In this document: positions 6,716 through 15,197 of the stretch, piece after piece
Position numbering within the stretch: the first letter of the stretch is position 1
How the letters are laid out: each line of letters begins with the position of its first letter
Assembly: GCA_014381305.1 (NCBI GenBank)
Contig: JACNLW010000072.1
Span: forward strand, 1 to 32,973
Length of the DNA: 32,973 nt
Origin: Planctomycetota bacterium
GTDB lineage: Bacteria > Planctomycetota > Phycisphaerae > Phycisphaerales > SM1A02
Reading direction: 5' to 3'
Notes under the pieces: generated by a model
Database searches by the model: none
Seen by the model: only the letters and a program-made list of their open reading frames with translations
Told to the model about the DNA's origin: nothing
Made by a program: the position numbers and the translations under genes

Positions 6716-7742
6716 CGTCCCCGCCACACAGGTGCACCCAACGCACCGCGAGAGATTCTAAAAGCACCTTGATCGATATATTTGTTCGGACTTGGCCCTC
6801 GATATCAGCAAGAATTGCAGCAGCCCGAATACCCAAAGAAGAACTATCCCTTTCATCGCCAAGTAGCGCCCTAACCTCCATGCCCAAAAGTTGTAAAACA
6901 ACAGAAAAAGCCTGCCTGTTTGCAGCTTCTTTACTACAAAGTGTATTTTTTTCAAGTTGAATTTTTACGAAAGATTCAACATAGTGAATCATCAAAGCAG
7001 CGGCTTCGGGGAACACTTTTGATCCACCGACTCCGCGCACGAAGCCATGCAAAGACCCCGCAAGATTTGGGAGATTAGTTTCAATAGAAACACATACATC
7101 ACCAGGAGAACCAGAGGAAAAAGCAACAGACCATTCCAAATCCGATTTAGAAACACTAAAGTCCATGCTCTCTAGCCACTGATTCATTTCATGCTGATCA
7201 AGTAACGAAAAGTTTACAGTTTGGCATCTGCTTTGAATAGTAGGCAAAAGTAAATCATCTCTTGAAGTAACAAGAATGACGAAGGTACCAACGGGCGGTT
7301 CTTCAAGTGTTTTTAACAGCGCGTTTTGCGCGGTTTCATCAAGCAATTCCGCTTCGTCAATAATAAAAACCTTGTGACCGCCAGAAACAGAAGTTTTAAA
7401 AGCAACGGAGTCGTGTGTTCGGTCGTCACCCGTTCTGCCGCCAATCATTCGTTCTCGCAACAAATCAACTGGAATGTTCGTTTGTTTTCTTCTCGCAAGC
7501 GCCGCGTTTTTTGACCAAGAAGCATCTTCTTTTCGAATAACGTGAAGATCATTATGTTGAAAAATACCGGCGGTTATTCCAAACTCTTCACCAGAGAGAA
7601 GAGAGCGGGCAAATTCGACCGCCGCAGTACACTTCCCAACGCCCGTGGGCCCCTGAAATATCCACGCGTGATGCGTTCTGCCGTGGCACAAGGCGTTTTT
7701 TAGCGTGTTTTTAGCTGTTTCTTGACCAACGATGACTGTCAT
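6687..7742 (-). CDS. holB: DNA polymerase III delta' subunit (clamp loader)
   Basis: A 351-aa AAA+ protein of the clamp-loader family, most like delta'. The start MTVIVGQETAK (ATG 7742) is preceded by a GAGG ribosome-binding site on the minus strand (plus-strand CCTC at 7746-7749). The P-loop reads GPTGVGKCT, with Cys where ATP-hydrolysing members have Ser/Thr. The four-cysteine zinc module of E. coli delta' is not visible. IIDEAELLDETAQNALLKTLEEPP-type Walker B/box V sequence and the IQSRCQ (SRC) motif are present. The degenerate P-loop with intact SRC is what is known for delta', whose arginine finger acts in trans. The reading frame stays open far upstream through a tandem-repeat island, but that extension (FFSGVCFF repeats) is an artefact. 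The last 29 nt overlap the end of lgt in antisense. Confidence 0.88.
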   Translation of the reverse strand: MTVIVGQETAKNTLKNALCHGRTHHAWIFQGPTGVGKCTAAVEFARSLLSGEEFGITAGIFQHNDLHVIRKEDASWSKNAALARRKQTNIPVDLLRERMIGGRTGDDRTHDSVAFKTSVSGGHKVFIIDEAELLDETAQNALLKTLEEPPVGTFVILVTSRDDLLLPTIQSRCQTVNFSLLDQHEMNQWLESMDFSVSKSDLEWSVAFSSGSPGDVCVSIETNLPNLAGSLHGFVRGVGGSKVFPEAAALMIHYVESFVKIQLEKNTLCSKEAANRQAFSVVLQLLGMEVRALLGDERDSSSLGIRAAAILADIEGQVRTNISIKVLLESLAVRWVHLCGGDATLVPVSLE

Positions 7743-7792
7743 ATCCTCATAATACCCTTCCCGCAAGAGTGATGCCTTTTGGCGAAAAAAAG

Positions 7793-7902
7793 AAAAAAGG
7801 CACACCCCAGAAAAAAGGCACACCCCAGAAAAAAAAGCACACCCCCGAAAAAAAAGCACACTCCCGAAAAAAAAGCACACCCCCGAAAAAAAGCATACCC
7901 CG
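7793..7902. repeat. A-rich/C-rich tandem repeat island (6 units)
   Basis: Six head-to-tail units of 17-19 bp lie between the divergent holB and comEC genes: 7793-7810, 7811-7828, 7829-7847, 7848-7866, 7867-7885 and 7886-7902. The consensus is a run of 6-8 A followed by (G)GCACACCCCCG, with CAG in place of CCG at the ends of the first two units. The repeats leave several reading frames open on both strands, producing spurious Lys-Pro-rich or Phe-Gly-Val-Cys-rich peptides and false 5' extensions of both neighbouring genes. A related island occurs at 19025-19106. Function is unknown. Confidence 0.9.
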
Positions 7903-7940
7903 ACCGAATACCTCAATCAAGCGAGGAAAATGGAACGGCA

Positions 7941-10292
7941 ATGCGTTTTACAAAACTTAAAATAAAACCACCCCCCATCAACATTCCACAAGGAGTGTAC
8001 ATTTCCACCACAGCAGTACTCGGAACATTGACAGGTCTTGTGCTGTCAAAAAACTTCGCGCTTACTTTTGTAATAGGAAGCGCACTGGTAATTTCAATAA
8101 GCATTATTGGGATGAGTTTGCGACCCCAAAGTCAAAAAACAACGCTGTTGTTTATCGCAATGTTTGGATTATTTTTTTCAAGAACACTCTATGTTACTAA
8201 TACAACCCCACCGCCATGGGTAGTTCTGGGCAACGGCGATCTCGTTGAAGTTCAGGGAGTTGTTGTTTCAAATCCATCAACAAAACCTCGAACAGAAGGG
8301 TATTTGTCTAACATTGACGACAGACCACCAGTTACTTCATTTGATATTTTTGCGTCACCACCAACGCGACCTTTGGAACGAACAATGCTCACAATAGAGG
8401 TCGACGGGGAAACACATGTAAACAAGGGGGATGAGATAATTACGATTGGACGAATACGACGTCACCTTTTTGCAGACAATAAACCACCCACTATTTTTGT
8501 CCAGCAACGATCTCTTGTCAAAGCAATTCACAAAAACACCAATACTTATTTTGAAGCAGAACAAATCATAAAACAACGGATCGTGGGTGGAATGCAGGGA
8601 GAAGAAAAAACACTTGTTTCCGCATTGTTTTTTGGTGAAAGAGAGGTTGGGTGGAGAGAACTTACAACTACATTTCGCATCGCAGGACTCGCCCACATTC
8701 TTGCTGTAAGCGGCCTTCATATTGCCATTGTTCTGATCGCGATTATTTGGATTGTTCGGGTGGCGTCTCTTGGAAAAGTACTGTCATTTATTATTGTTTG
8801 CGCCATTTCCATTTTTTTACTTTCGTTAATAGAATCTCGCCCACCGGTTTTTAGAGCAATTCTGATGGTTGTCATTGCCTCTACACTTCAGTGTAGGGGC
8901 CAGAGATTTAGCGGGTCAGGAATTCTCGCAGTTGTAGCGATGATCTTCATGTGGATTGATCCGGCAGTGATTAAGACAATTGGCTTTATCTTAAGTTTTA
9001 CGGTTGTGTTTGGGCTTTGTGTTTTATTACCCACAATGCAATGGAAGCTACTGGGCCCACGAGACAATTACTCACCAATGTCAGAAACAATTCGCTACAC
9101 CATGTCATCTCTTTGGGTTGTTGGATTTTGCGCGGTGTTGATTGCCGCGCCTCTCGTAATGCACTTTTTCGGAACAGTTGCACCCATTGGATTATTAAGC
9201 AGTATTGGAGGAATATTTTTTTTGGTAGCAGTTTTATTTTTAGGATTGTTTAGACTAGCAGTTGGCTGGGTTCACCCATTTATAGACGAGCAACTGTTGT
9301 GGTGTATGAAACATTTATCATCGCAAATGATAGAAACCGTGAAACAGTACGGTGATTTGCCATTGTTTTTTCGCGTACACCCACCAGATATGTTGTTCGT
9401 TGTATTACTACTATTGTTTTTATGTTTTGTGATCATAACCACCGGTAGGGTGAAGATAAAAATAACCATAGGCATGTTGTTAGCAGTGAGTTTGTTGGGT
9501 ACATTTCAAAATAACAACGTGGTTATATCCACGCTTAATGTTGGGCACGGTACGTCACACATTATTCAAGATGGAACAACAACCGTTCTTGTAGATGCGG
9601 GGTCAAGGGCCGACCTTGATATTGGATTGCACAAAGTGTTGCCATCTCTACGTAAGCTCGGAATAACTAAAATAAACACGCTTGTAGTTACACACAACGA
9701 CCTTGATCATTGCTCGGCGATTTTAGATTTAATACACGAGATTGAAATAGTCGAAATATGTATGACCCCCTATGCTTTGGCGCACCAAACAAAGGTGATA
9801 GGCAAAATAGTACAAGTTGCAAAAGCAAAACAGATTGAAGTGAATGAAATCACAAAGGGGTGGGGCGTGAGAACAGATAACACAACGATTACGGCAATGT
9901 GGCCTGAAAAAGGCGCCGATTACACCTCTTCAAACGAGGCTTCTGTTGTATTGTCAATCAAATCAAACGGGCGATCTGTTTTACTCACTGGCGATATTAA
10001 TGAGAAGACAATATCCACATTTTTATCACAACCTATGGACAACGTAGACGTGTTGGAAATGCCACATCATGGGCAATGGAGCACCGAGTCCGCAGCTTTG
10101 TTGCACAAACTTCAACCATCAGTTGTGATTCAATCGACAAGCAAGTCTCGTTTCGCACGCGACGAGTGGATTATTCAACCAAACACAGAGCGCCTTGTGA
10201 CATGTGTTGATGGAGACATCACTACAACAATAAAGAAAGATGGTCAGGTTGAAATAAACACCTCTTATACAAAACTAAACCTTGCTCCCTAA
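7941..10292 (+). CDS. comEC: ComEC/Rec2-family DNA uptake channel protein
   Basis: Predicted inner-membrane channel that passes single-stranded DNA into the cytoplasm during natural transformation. With ATG 7941 it has 783 aa. The order is N-terminal membrane segments, a soluble OB-like/DUF4131 region (about residues 85-200), a central Competence domain with the AHILAVSGLHIAIV hallmark and many transmembrane helices, then a C-terminal metallo-beta-lactamase-like domain. That domain has LNVGHGTSHII, VTHNDLDHC, LLTGDINE and EMPHHGQWST, so a nuclease-type site looks intact. The frame is open upstream into the repeat island from a TTG at 7779, but that Lys-Pro repeat peptide is not part of the family and ATG 7941 is preferred. 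No other competence gene is in the window. It converges on the VKOR/DsbA gene with only 9 bp between stops. Confidence 0.93.
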   Translation: MRFTKLKIKPPPINIPQGVYISTTAVLGTLTGLVLSKNFALTFVIGSALVISISIIGMSLRPQSQKTTLLFIAMFGLFFSRTLYVTNTTPPPWVVLGNGDLVEVQGVVVSNPSTKPRTEGYLSNIDDRPPVTSFDIFASPPTRPLERTMLTIEVDGETHVNKGDEIITIGRIRRHLFADNKPPTIFVQQRSLVKAIHKNTNTYFEAEQIIKQRIVGGMQGEEKTLVSALFFGEREVGWRELTTTFRIAGLAHILAVSGLHIAIVLIAIIWIVRVASLGKVLSFIIVCAISIFLLSLIESRPPVFRAILMVVIASTLQCRGQRFSGSGILAVVAMIFMWIDPAVIKTIGFILSFTVVFGLCVLLPTMQWKLLGPRDNYSPMSETIRYTMSSLWVVGFCAVLIAAPLVMHFFGTVAPIGLLSSIGGIFFLVAVLFLGLFRLAVGWVHPFIDEQLLWCMKHLSSQMIETVKQYGDLPLFFRVHPPDMLFVVLLLLFLCFVIITTGRVKIKITIGMLLAVSLLGTFQNNNVVISTLNVGHGTSHIIQDGTTTVLVDAGSRADLDIGLHKVLPSLRKLGITKINTLVVTHNDLDHCSAILDLIHEIEIVEICMTPYALAHQTKVIGKIVQVAKAKQIEVNEITKGWGVRTDNTTITAMWPEKGADYTSSNEASVVLSIKSNGRSVLLTGDINEKTISTFLSQPMDNVDVLEMPHHGQWSTESAALLHKLQPSVVIQSTSKSRFARDEWIIQPNTERLVTCVDGDITTTIKKDGQVEINTSYTKLNLAP

Positions 10293-10301
10293 AAGTTGTT
10301 T

Positions 10302-12089
10302 TTATTTCGACGCCTCGTTAATGATTTGCAGAAGTGTTTCTTTAGGCGTCGTTCCCTCCATCTGCCAACGAGGAATAAAACGACCATCAATCACAAGCAC
10401 TGGGACGCTTCGCCTCCAGACACTTAGTTTTGAACGGATATCACTCTGTATGCGAGCAGCAACATCAGCACTAGAAGCCACATCTGCAATGGTTTCACTT
10501 GATTGAGAACAAACTGTGGCAGCCACTTTGGCTAGCGCCTCTAGAGTTGTTGAAGGTTGTGGTGACATAAACAACTGATGCACCCTCCACCTTGCTTCAT
10601 CGCCACATAAAATGTCAACAGCCTCAACAACCTTCGCCATCTCGCACGATCCGGGATATTGTTTTGAATAGTTTTTCACGCCAGAATTACAACTCGGGTC
10701 AATAGGAAAATGCCTGAATGCGTATTTTGCCCGCGTCCCATCATTTAAAATGTCCTTAAGAATTGAATCAAGTTTCACCGTAGGTTCTGTTTGATAATCT
10801 CCCCACACAATAATTTCAACATCACCATCCCCCGACCAAGAAAGCCTGTCGCGATCTTGAATAGAATGAACCCTACCAACCCGCCAGTCAGCAACAAGTT
10901 TTTCGACAGCAGAGGGCGGTGCAATGACAGAAGATTCTCCAGAAGCAACAGCATTTCCAACAGTGTCAATAACTTTCGCGAGCGACTCCTGTCCCCCGTA
11001 ATACCAAAGATACTCAACGCCGTTGATAAATATCATTGGAGTAAACCAAATTCCTAGCGCCTTTCCGTCGGCGGCGTCCTCTTTTACGCCTTGCAACGTC
11101 ACGGAAGTCTGCATTGTTTGAACAAATAAATGTGGATCAAATCCGAGCATTATTAAATCATCATTAAAAGTCGCGTCAGTAAACGAACCACTGTTTGCAA
11201 ACAACCAAGCGTGCATTCGTTCCCACCCGTCTTGTCCACCGAGAATAAACGCGGTTTCCGCAGCACGCGCAGCCCAACACGCGTTTGAATGCATTTTCAT
11301 TTTCCCAATTTCATCATTACAATCGTAGTTAAGCGGAAAATGCTTAACCACAACTGAAACATCACTTCTTTGTTCATAAATACGCGCCAACTGTGTTTCT
11401 AGTCTCTTGCAGTCGGGGCACTGATAATCTGTAAACATAACAACTTGTATTGGCGCGCTTGGACTTCCAAAACGATGATCTGATTCAAGTAGTTTCAGCG
11501 TAGAATTATCAGCGCCGCCCTCTACGATTTGCTTTGTATTTTCGTCACTAGACTTTTGATCAGCACCCATCTTTAACACGTACATCGAACCAAGAATCAC
11601 ACTCACTAACACAAAACCGAACACGAAACTTTTACCAAGACACTTATTACAAACGTTTTTACTCGAACGGATTTGGAGTTCGGCGCAAATCCAAAGAACT
11701 ACATTGCAAAAGTGAACCAAGGCGCACCACTTACAAAAATGTCCACTTGCAATCATTGCAATTACAAACCCAAGTGATCCCAACATGCCGAGGCGAACGA
11801 GCCATAGAAGTGGTTTAGAGTTTCCTTTTGTGCTTTTCCAAAGCCAAGAAATTGTCATAAACCACGCAAGCCCAACAAATGAAACGGGCCACAAAAATGA
11901 ACCAAATGGAATATTTCCAAGCGGACCATTGGTGACAGCATCGCACCCACTCTCTGGCCCACATCCCGGCATAGTGGTCCACAGCCCAAGTTTTGGTCCA
12001 GCCAAAACAAGCGAGGCGATTGAAGCAACAGCAGCGGCGAGCATGCCAATCCAGAAAAATTTAGACGGTTGTGTTTTGTTTTCAGTCAT
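10302..12089 (-). CDS. VKOR-DsbA fusion with a second, CxxC-less DsbA-like domain
   Basis: A 595-aa membrane-anchored disulfide-forming protein. Residues 1-175 are a vitamin K epoxide reductase-type quinone-linked oxidase with about five membrane helices, loop cysteines C43 and C49 (CGPESGC) and the active C119-K-W-C122. Residues 205-385 form a DsbA/thioredoxin domain with C224-P-D-C227 (DYQCPDC), an extra cysteine pair (C257, C271) and a cis-proline at TP351. Residues 420-590 are a second DsbA-like domain. It keeps the DYQ strand, an extra cysteine pair (C467, C482) and a cis-Pro VP563, but reads TEPT (434-437) in place of CxxC. Expected role: quinone-coupled oxidation of exported proteins. 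It starts 6 nt after the argS stop codon, so it is probably cotranscribed with argS. Confidence 0.9.
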   Translation of the reverse strand: MTENKTQPSKFFWIGMLAAAVASIASLVLAGPKLGLWTTMPGCGPESGCDAVTNGPLGNIPFGSFLWPVSFVGLAWFMTISWLWKSTKGNSKPLLWLVRLGMLGSLGFVIAMIASGHFCKWCALVHFCNVVLWICAELQIRSSKNVCNKCLGKSFVFGFVLVSVILGSMYVLKMGADQKSSDENTKQIVEGGADNSTLKLLESDHRFGSPSAPIQVVMFTDYQCPDCKRLETQLARIYEQRSDVSVVVKHFPLNYDCNDEIGKMKMHSNACWAARAAETAFILGGQDGWERMHAWLFANSGSFTDATFNDDLIMLGFDPHLFVQTMQTSVTLQGVKEDAADGKALGIWFTPMIFINGVEYLWYYGGQESLAKVIDTVGNAVASGESSVIAPPSAVEKLVADWRVGRVHSIQDRDRLSWSGDGDVEIIVWGDYQTEPTVKLDSILKDILNDGTRAKYAFRHFPIDPSCNSGVKNYSKQYPGSCEMAKVVEAVDILCGDEARWRVHQLFMSPQPSTTLEALAKVAATVCSQSSETIADVASSADVAARIQSDIRSKLSVWRRSVPVLVIDGRFIPRWQMEGTTPKETLLQIINEASK

Positions 12090-12095
12090 AGATAC

Positions 12096-13934
12096 CTACA
12101 TTTTTTGTGGGACTTCAATCCCTAAGAGATCAAGCCCATCAACAATAACCCTTCGGGTTAACTCAGAAAGACGAAGCCTCGAACCCTTTATTGCTTCGTC
12201 TTCAACTTTTAGAACAGGACACGCTTGATAGAACGAACTAAACGCACCAGTTAACTCATGTAACCACAAACAAAGGAGGTGTGGTTCTAGGTGCTGTGCA
12301 ACACTTTGTATAACATTTCCATACTGCAACAGCTTTAGAATCAACAGCCGCTCTTGGGGCGTGTTAATAAGGATACGAGAAGAAAAAGAGGTTTCTCCAG
12401 ACTTTTCTAACAATGAAGCGATTCTTGCACAGGCGTATTGAATATACGGACCCGTGTTTCCCTCAAACGAAATCATTCTATCCATATCAAAAACATAATC
12501 AGAGACCAAATCATTTGAAAGATCTGCATATTTAATCGCCCCAATTCCAATTTGTCTGCCGATGGTGGATAACTCCTTAGAACTCATCCCATGTGTTTGC
12601 GACTTTTCATCTTCGCTTCGCCGGCGCACTTCTGCTCTACCACGAGCAATTGCTTCATCAAGCAACGAAGAGAGCGTAACACTTGAACCACTTCTTGTTT
12701 TCAGTGGTTTTTTATCATCACCCAAAACAGAACCAAATGGGATATGTTTGAACATAACATCCGCACCGTCTGGTGTTTTGTTCCACCCAATTAAGGCTGC
12801 GGCATCAAACAAATCCTTGAAATGATCTCGCTGCCTTGCATCAACGACATATATAACACTGTCACACTTCAACTCTTGTGTTCTAAAATAAATTGCGGCA
12901 AGATCAGTCGTCGCATAAATAAAACCACCATCTGATTTTTGAATAAGAAGCGGGCGTTTCCTGTCTTTAAAGCGCACGATGAGCGCCCCGTCATCCTCTT
13001 CGGAAAGTTTAGCGTTTATAAACGCATCAACAGTGTCAGCAAGGCGGTCGCGATAAAAAGATTCACCTCGGTTGTGCTCCGGTCCAAGTTTTACATTAAG
13101 TAAATCAAGGGAAACATATACCTCTTTCATTGTGCAGTCGATTAACTTCTCCCAGTTTGAAAGAAGATCAGCATCGCCTTGTTGCAGCCGTACAAGCGTA
13201 GACTTCGCCCTTTCTTGTGCAGGAATAGCCTCTGCATTTTGTTCTTCTAGTTCAGTAATTCTGTGCGGCCCAGCAGAAATATTTTTTGCTGTTTCAAGAC
13301 CAGCGACATCATCCTTCGCAATAAATTGCGCATCTTTATAGGCTGTATTAAGATCCTCGATTGAAATTGCATGTAGATCAACGCCAGTGCTGAGCAGGTT
13401 TTCAAGAACCTTTGCAATCGGTAAACCCCAGTCACCCAAATGATTTTCTCGGTATACCTTTCGCCCAAGCCGCTCAAAAACTCTTGCGAGCGAATCCCCA
13501 ATAATAGTTGACCGAAGGTGACCAACGTGCAACTGTTTGGCAACGTTGACCCCACAGAGATCTATTGCAATCGGGTGAGAATCTTCAGACTTATGAACAC
13601 CAAGGGAGTCCGTATCCATTTCCTCGCAAAGTGTTATGAGCGCTGGCAGCGAGAGTGTTACATTGATGAAGCCCGGACCCGCAACCTCAAGAGATTCTGC
13701 AAAACTAGCAAGATCCACACTGTCTTTGATTTTTTCAGCAAGCTCTCTTGGGTTCTGACCTAACTTTTTAGCAAGCCCCATAATGCCGTTGATTTGATAA
13801 TCCCCAAACTTTGGGTTTTGCGAAAGACGAACCACAGGGTTTGCGTCTTTATATTGCTCACCAAGCACAGACGAAAAAGCCTCTTGTACGGCTTTGGAAA
13901 TGGTTTGCTTAGGATCTTTGGTCATATTTTGCAT
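12096..13934 (-). CDS. argS: Arginyl-tRNA synthetase
   Basis: Class I aminoacyl-tRNA synthetase charging tRNA-Arg. It has the ArgRS N-terminal Add-1-type domain (roughly residues 1-100), VAKQLHVGHLRSTIIGDSLAR carrying the HIGH-type motif HVGH, the ArgRS-typical KMSKS replacement GDDKKPLKTRSG, and the anticodon-binding helical domain beginning near FDMDRMISFEGNTGPYIQYA. It is about 612 aa, somewhat longer than the 550-590 aa common form. Candidate starts are ATG 13934 (used here), ATG 13925 and TTG 13943; none has a strong Shine-Dalgarno. It is the first gene of a two-gene unit with the VKOR-DsbA gene and is divergent from the cobalamin-GTPase fusion at 13994. Confidence 0.96.
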   Translation of the reverse strand: MQNMTKDPKQTISKAVQEAFSSVLGEQYKDANPVVRLSQNPKFGDYQINGIMGLAKKLGQNPRELAEKIKDSVDLASFAESLEVAGPGFINVTLSLPALITLCEEMDTDSLGVHKSEDSHPIAIDLCGVNVAKQLHVGHLRSTIIGDSLARVFERLGRKVYRENHLGDWGLPIAKVLENLLSTGVDLHAISIEDLNTAYKDAQFIAKDDVAGLETAKNISAGPHRITELEEQNAEAIPAQERAKSTLVRLQQGDADLLSNWEKLIDCTMKEVYVSLDLLNVKLGPEHNRGESFYRDRLADTVDAFINAKLSEEDDGALIVRFKDRKRPLLIQKSDGGFIYATTDLAAIYFRTQELKCDSVIYVVDARQRDHFKDLFDAAALIGWNKTPDGADVMFKHIPFGSVLGDDKKPLKTRSGSSVTLSSLLDEAIARGRAEVRRRSEDEKSQTHGMSSKELSTIGRQIGIGAIKYADLSNDLVSDYVFDMDRMISFEGNTGPYIQYACARIASLLEKSGETSFSSRILINTPQERLLILKLLQYGNVIQSVAQHLEPHLLCLWLHELTGAFSSFYQACPVLKVEDEAIKGSRLRLSELTRRVIVDGLDLLGIEVPQKM

Positions 13935-13978
13935 ACGATACAACCACCAATCAATTTTCGCCGCAGTGTAGTTTTTGG

Positions 13979-13984
13979 TATTAT
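13979..13984 (+). promoter_or_regulatory. Candidate -10 box, near-leaderless start of the cobalamin-GTPase gene
   Basis: TATTAT ends 9 nt before the ATG at 13994, so a transcript from it would begin at or a few bases before the start codon. No Shine-Dalgarno is visible ahead of that ATG. The -35 region (TTTTCG near 13955) is poor. Confidence 0.3.
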
Positions 13985-13993
13985 CGCCCTGTT

Positions 13994-15106
13994 ATGGCAT
14001 CACCGACAACTGAACCAACCACACAACTCGAGAAAAAAGATCGCTGCGGCGATCTTGATCATCGCCCAAGAGTACTTCTGGGCAAAATGGGACTTGATGG
14101 GCACGACCGAGGCGTCAAACTCATCGCTAGGGCGCTGAGAGATAGCGGCATACATGTGATTTATTCTGGGCTTTGGCAAACCCCAAGGTCACTCGCAATT
14201 TCTGCGCGCGACGAAGATGTTGACATGATGGCGTGTTCTATGATGAGCAACTCTCACCTTGTACTTGTTCCAAGAATGATGGACGAGATGAAAAAAGTTG
14301 GTCGCGCTGATTTAACAGTCGATGTTGGTGGAATTATTCCACAGGAAGACATACAACCACTTCTTGATAGCGGTGTTCGAGGCGTGTATCACACCGGCAC
14401 AAGTATGCTTGATATTGTCGAAGCAGTTCGATCCGCAACAAAACCACAAGAACCAATTACATCCGAAAACCATATTGCCACGCTTGCAAGAAATATCAGC
14501 CTTGTTGAATCTGGCAAGAGCGTGGAAGCACCAAAAAAACGACCGGTAAAAATTGTTGGGTTCACCGGTTCGCCCGGCGCCGGAAAATCAACGCTTTCCG
14601 CCGCAATGGCCGCGGAAATTGTTCGAAGGGGAGAAAAAGTAGCAATTGTTGCATACGACCCAATGAGTCCAATCAGCGCCGGCGCACTTCTTGGGGATCG
14701 CCTTCGGGTCGATTTTAATGCGGTTGATGAAAACGTTTTTTATAGAAGCCTTGCAAGAGTGGGCGAAGACTATGACACACTTCCAGAAATTTTAGATCTT
14801 GTTGGTGGCGCTGGTTTTGAGAACGTGATTGTTGAAACAGTCGGTGCTGGTCAAAACGATGTCGCAATTCGCACGCTTGTTGATGAAACAGTTGTGGTAG
14901 TAGTTCCAGGTATGGGGGATTCAGTACAAATGGACAAGGCGGGCATCTTAGAGATAGCAGATATTTTTGTTGTGAACAAAGCAGATTACGACGGCGAAAG
15001 CGCGCTGGTTCGCGAGTTGTTAGATATCGCAAGTGGTCGCGAAATTTTCGAAACAATTGCAACGCAAGGCAAAGGCGTGATTGCGTTGTTAGAACACTTG
15101 TTTTGA
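13994..15106 (+). CDS. Cobalamin-binding domain fused to MeaB-type GTPase (IcmF N-half-like, no mutase domain)
   Basis: A 370-aa fusion. Residues 24-148 are the B12-binding module of acyl-CoA mutases, with DGHDRG (35-40) providing the lower-ligand His37 and the downstream SMMSNSH and GGIIPQED loops. Residues 185-370 are a MeaB/ArgK-type G domain: Walker A GSPGAGKST (192-200), a YDPMSP switch, ETVGAGQND (281-289) and NKAD (328-331). This is the N-terminal order of the isobutyryl-CoA mutase fusion IcmF, but the catalytic TIM-barrel mutase is absent and the gene simply ends, followed by 91 bp and a convergent gene. The usual MeaB C-terminal dimerisation arm also seems missing. It probably acts as the B12 subunit plus chaperone for a separately encoded mutase. 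I do not see the partner in this window. Confidence 0.88.
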   Translation: MASPTTEPTTQLEKKDRCGDLDHRPRVLLGKMGLDGHDRGVKLIARALRDSGIHVIYSGLWQTPRSLAISARDEDVDMMACSMMSNSHLVLVPRMMDEMKKVGRADLTVDVGGIIPQEDIQPLLDSGVRGVYHTGTSMLDIVEAVRSATKPQEPITSENHIATLARNISLVESGKSVEAPKKRPVKIVGFTGSPGAGKSTLSAAMAAEIVRRGEKVAIVAYDPMSPISAGALLGDRLRVDFNAVDENVFYRSLARVGEDYDTLPEILDLVGGAGFENVIVETVGAGQNDVAIRTLVDETVVVVVPGMGDSVQMDKAGILEIADIFVVNKADYDGESALVRELLDIASGREIFETIATQGKGVIALLEHLF

Positions 15107-15197
15107 TTAGATTTTCATAGCAACGGTCAGTTTATTGTGTATTTTTTACAACGAACGAAACCTAAAATTAAATCAAAATTTAACTAACCCAAGTTCA

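Noticed and set aside
7793-7902. Repeat island as a CRISPR array
   Set aside because: Units are contiguous with no unique spacers and no cas genes are in the window.
7743-7916. Phe/Gly/Val/Cys-rich N-terminal extension of HolB
   Set aside because: Reverse-strand translation of the same repeats. MTVIVGQETAK at 7742 has a GAGG ribosome-binding site and matches the family N-terminus.
7779-7940. In-frame Lys-Pro-rich N-terminal extension of ComEC (start TTG 7779)
   Set aside because: It is only the translation of the tandem-repeat island; ComEC proteins begin near the membrane segments after ATG 7941, and the same DNA is open in several other frames.
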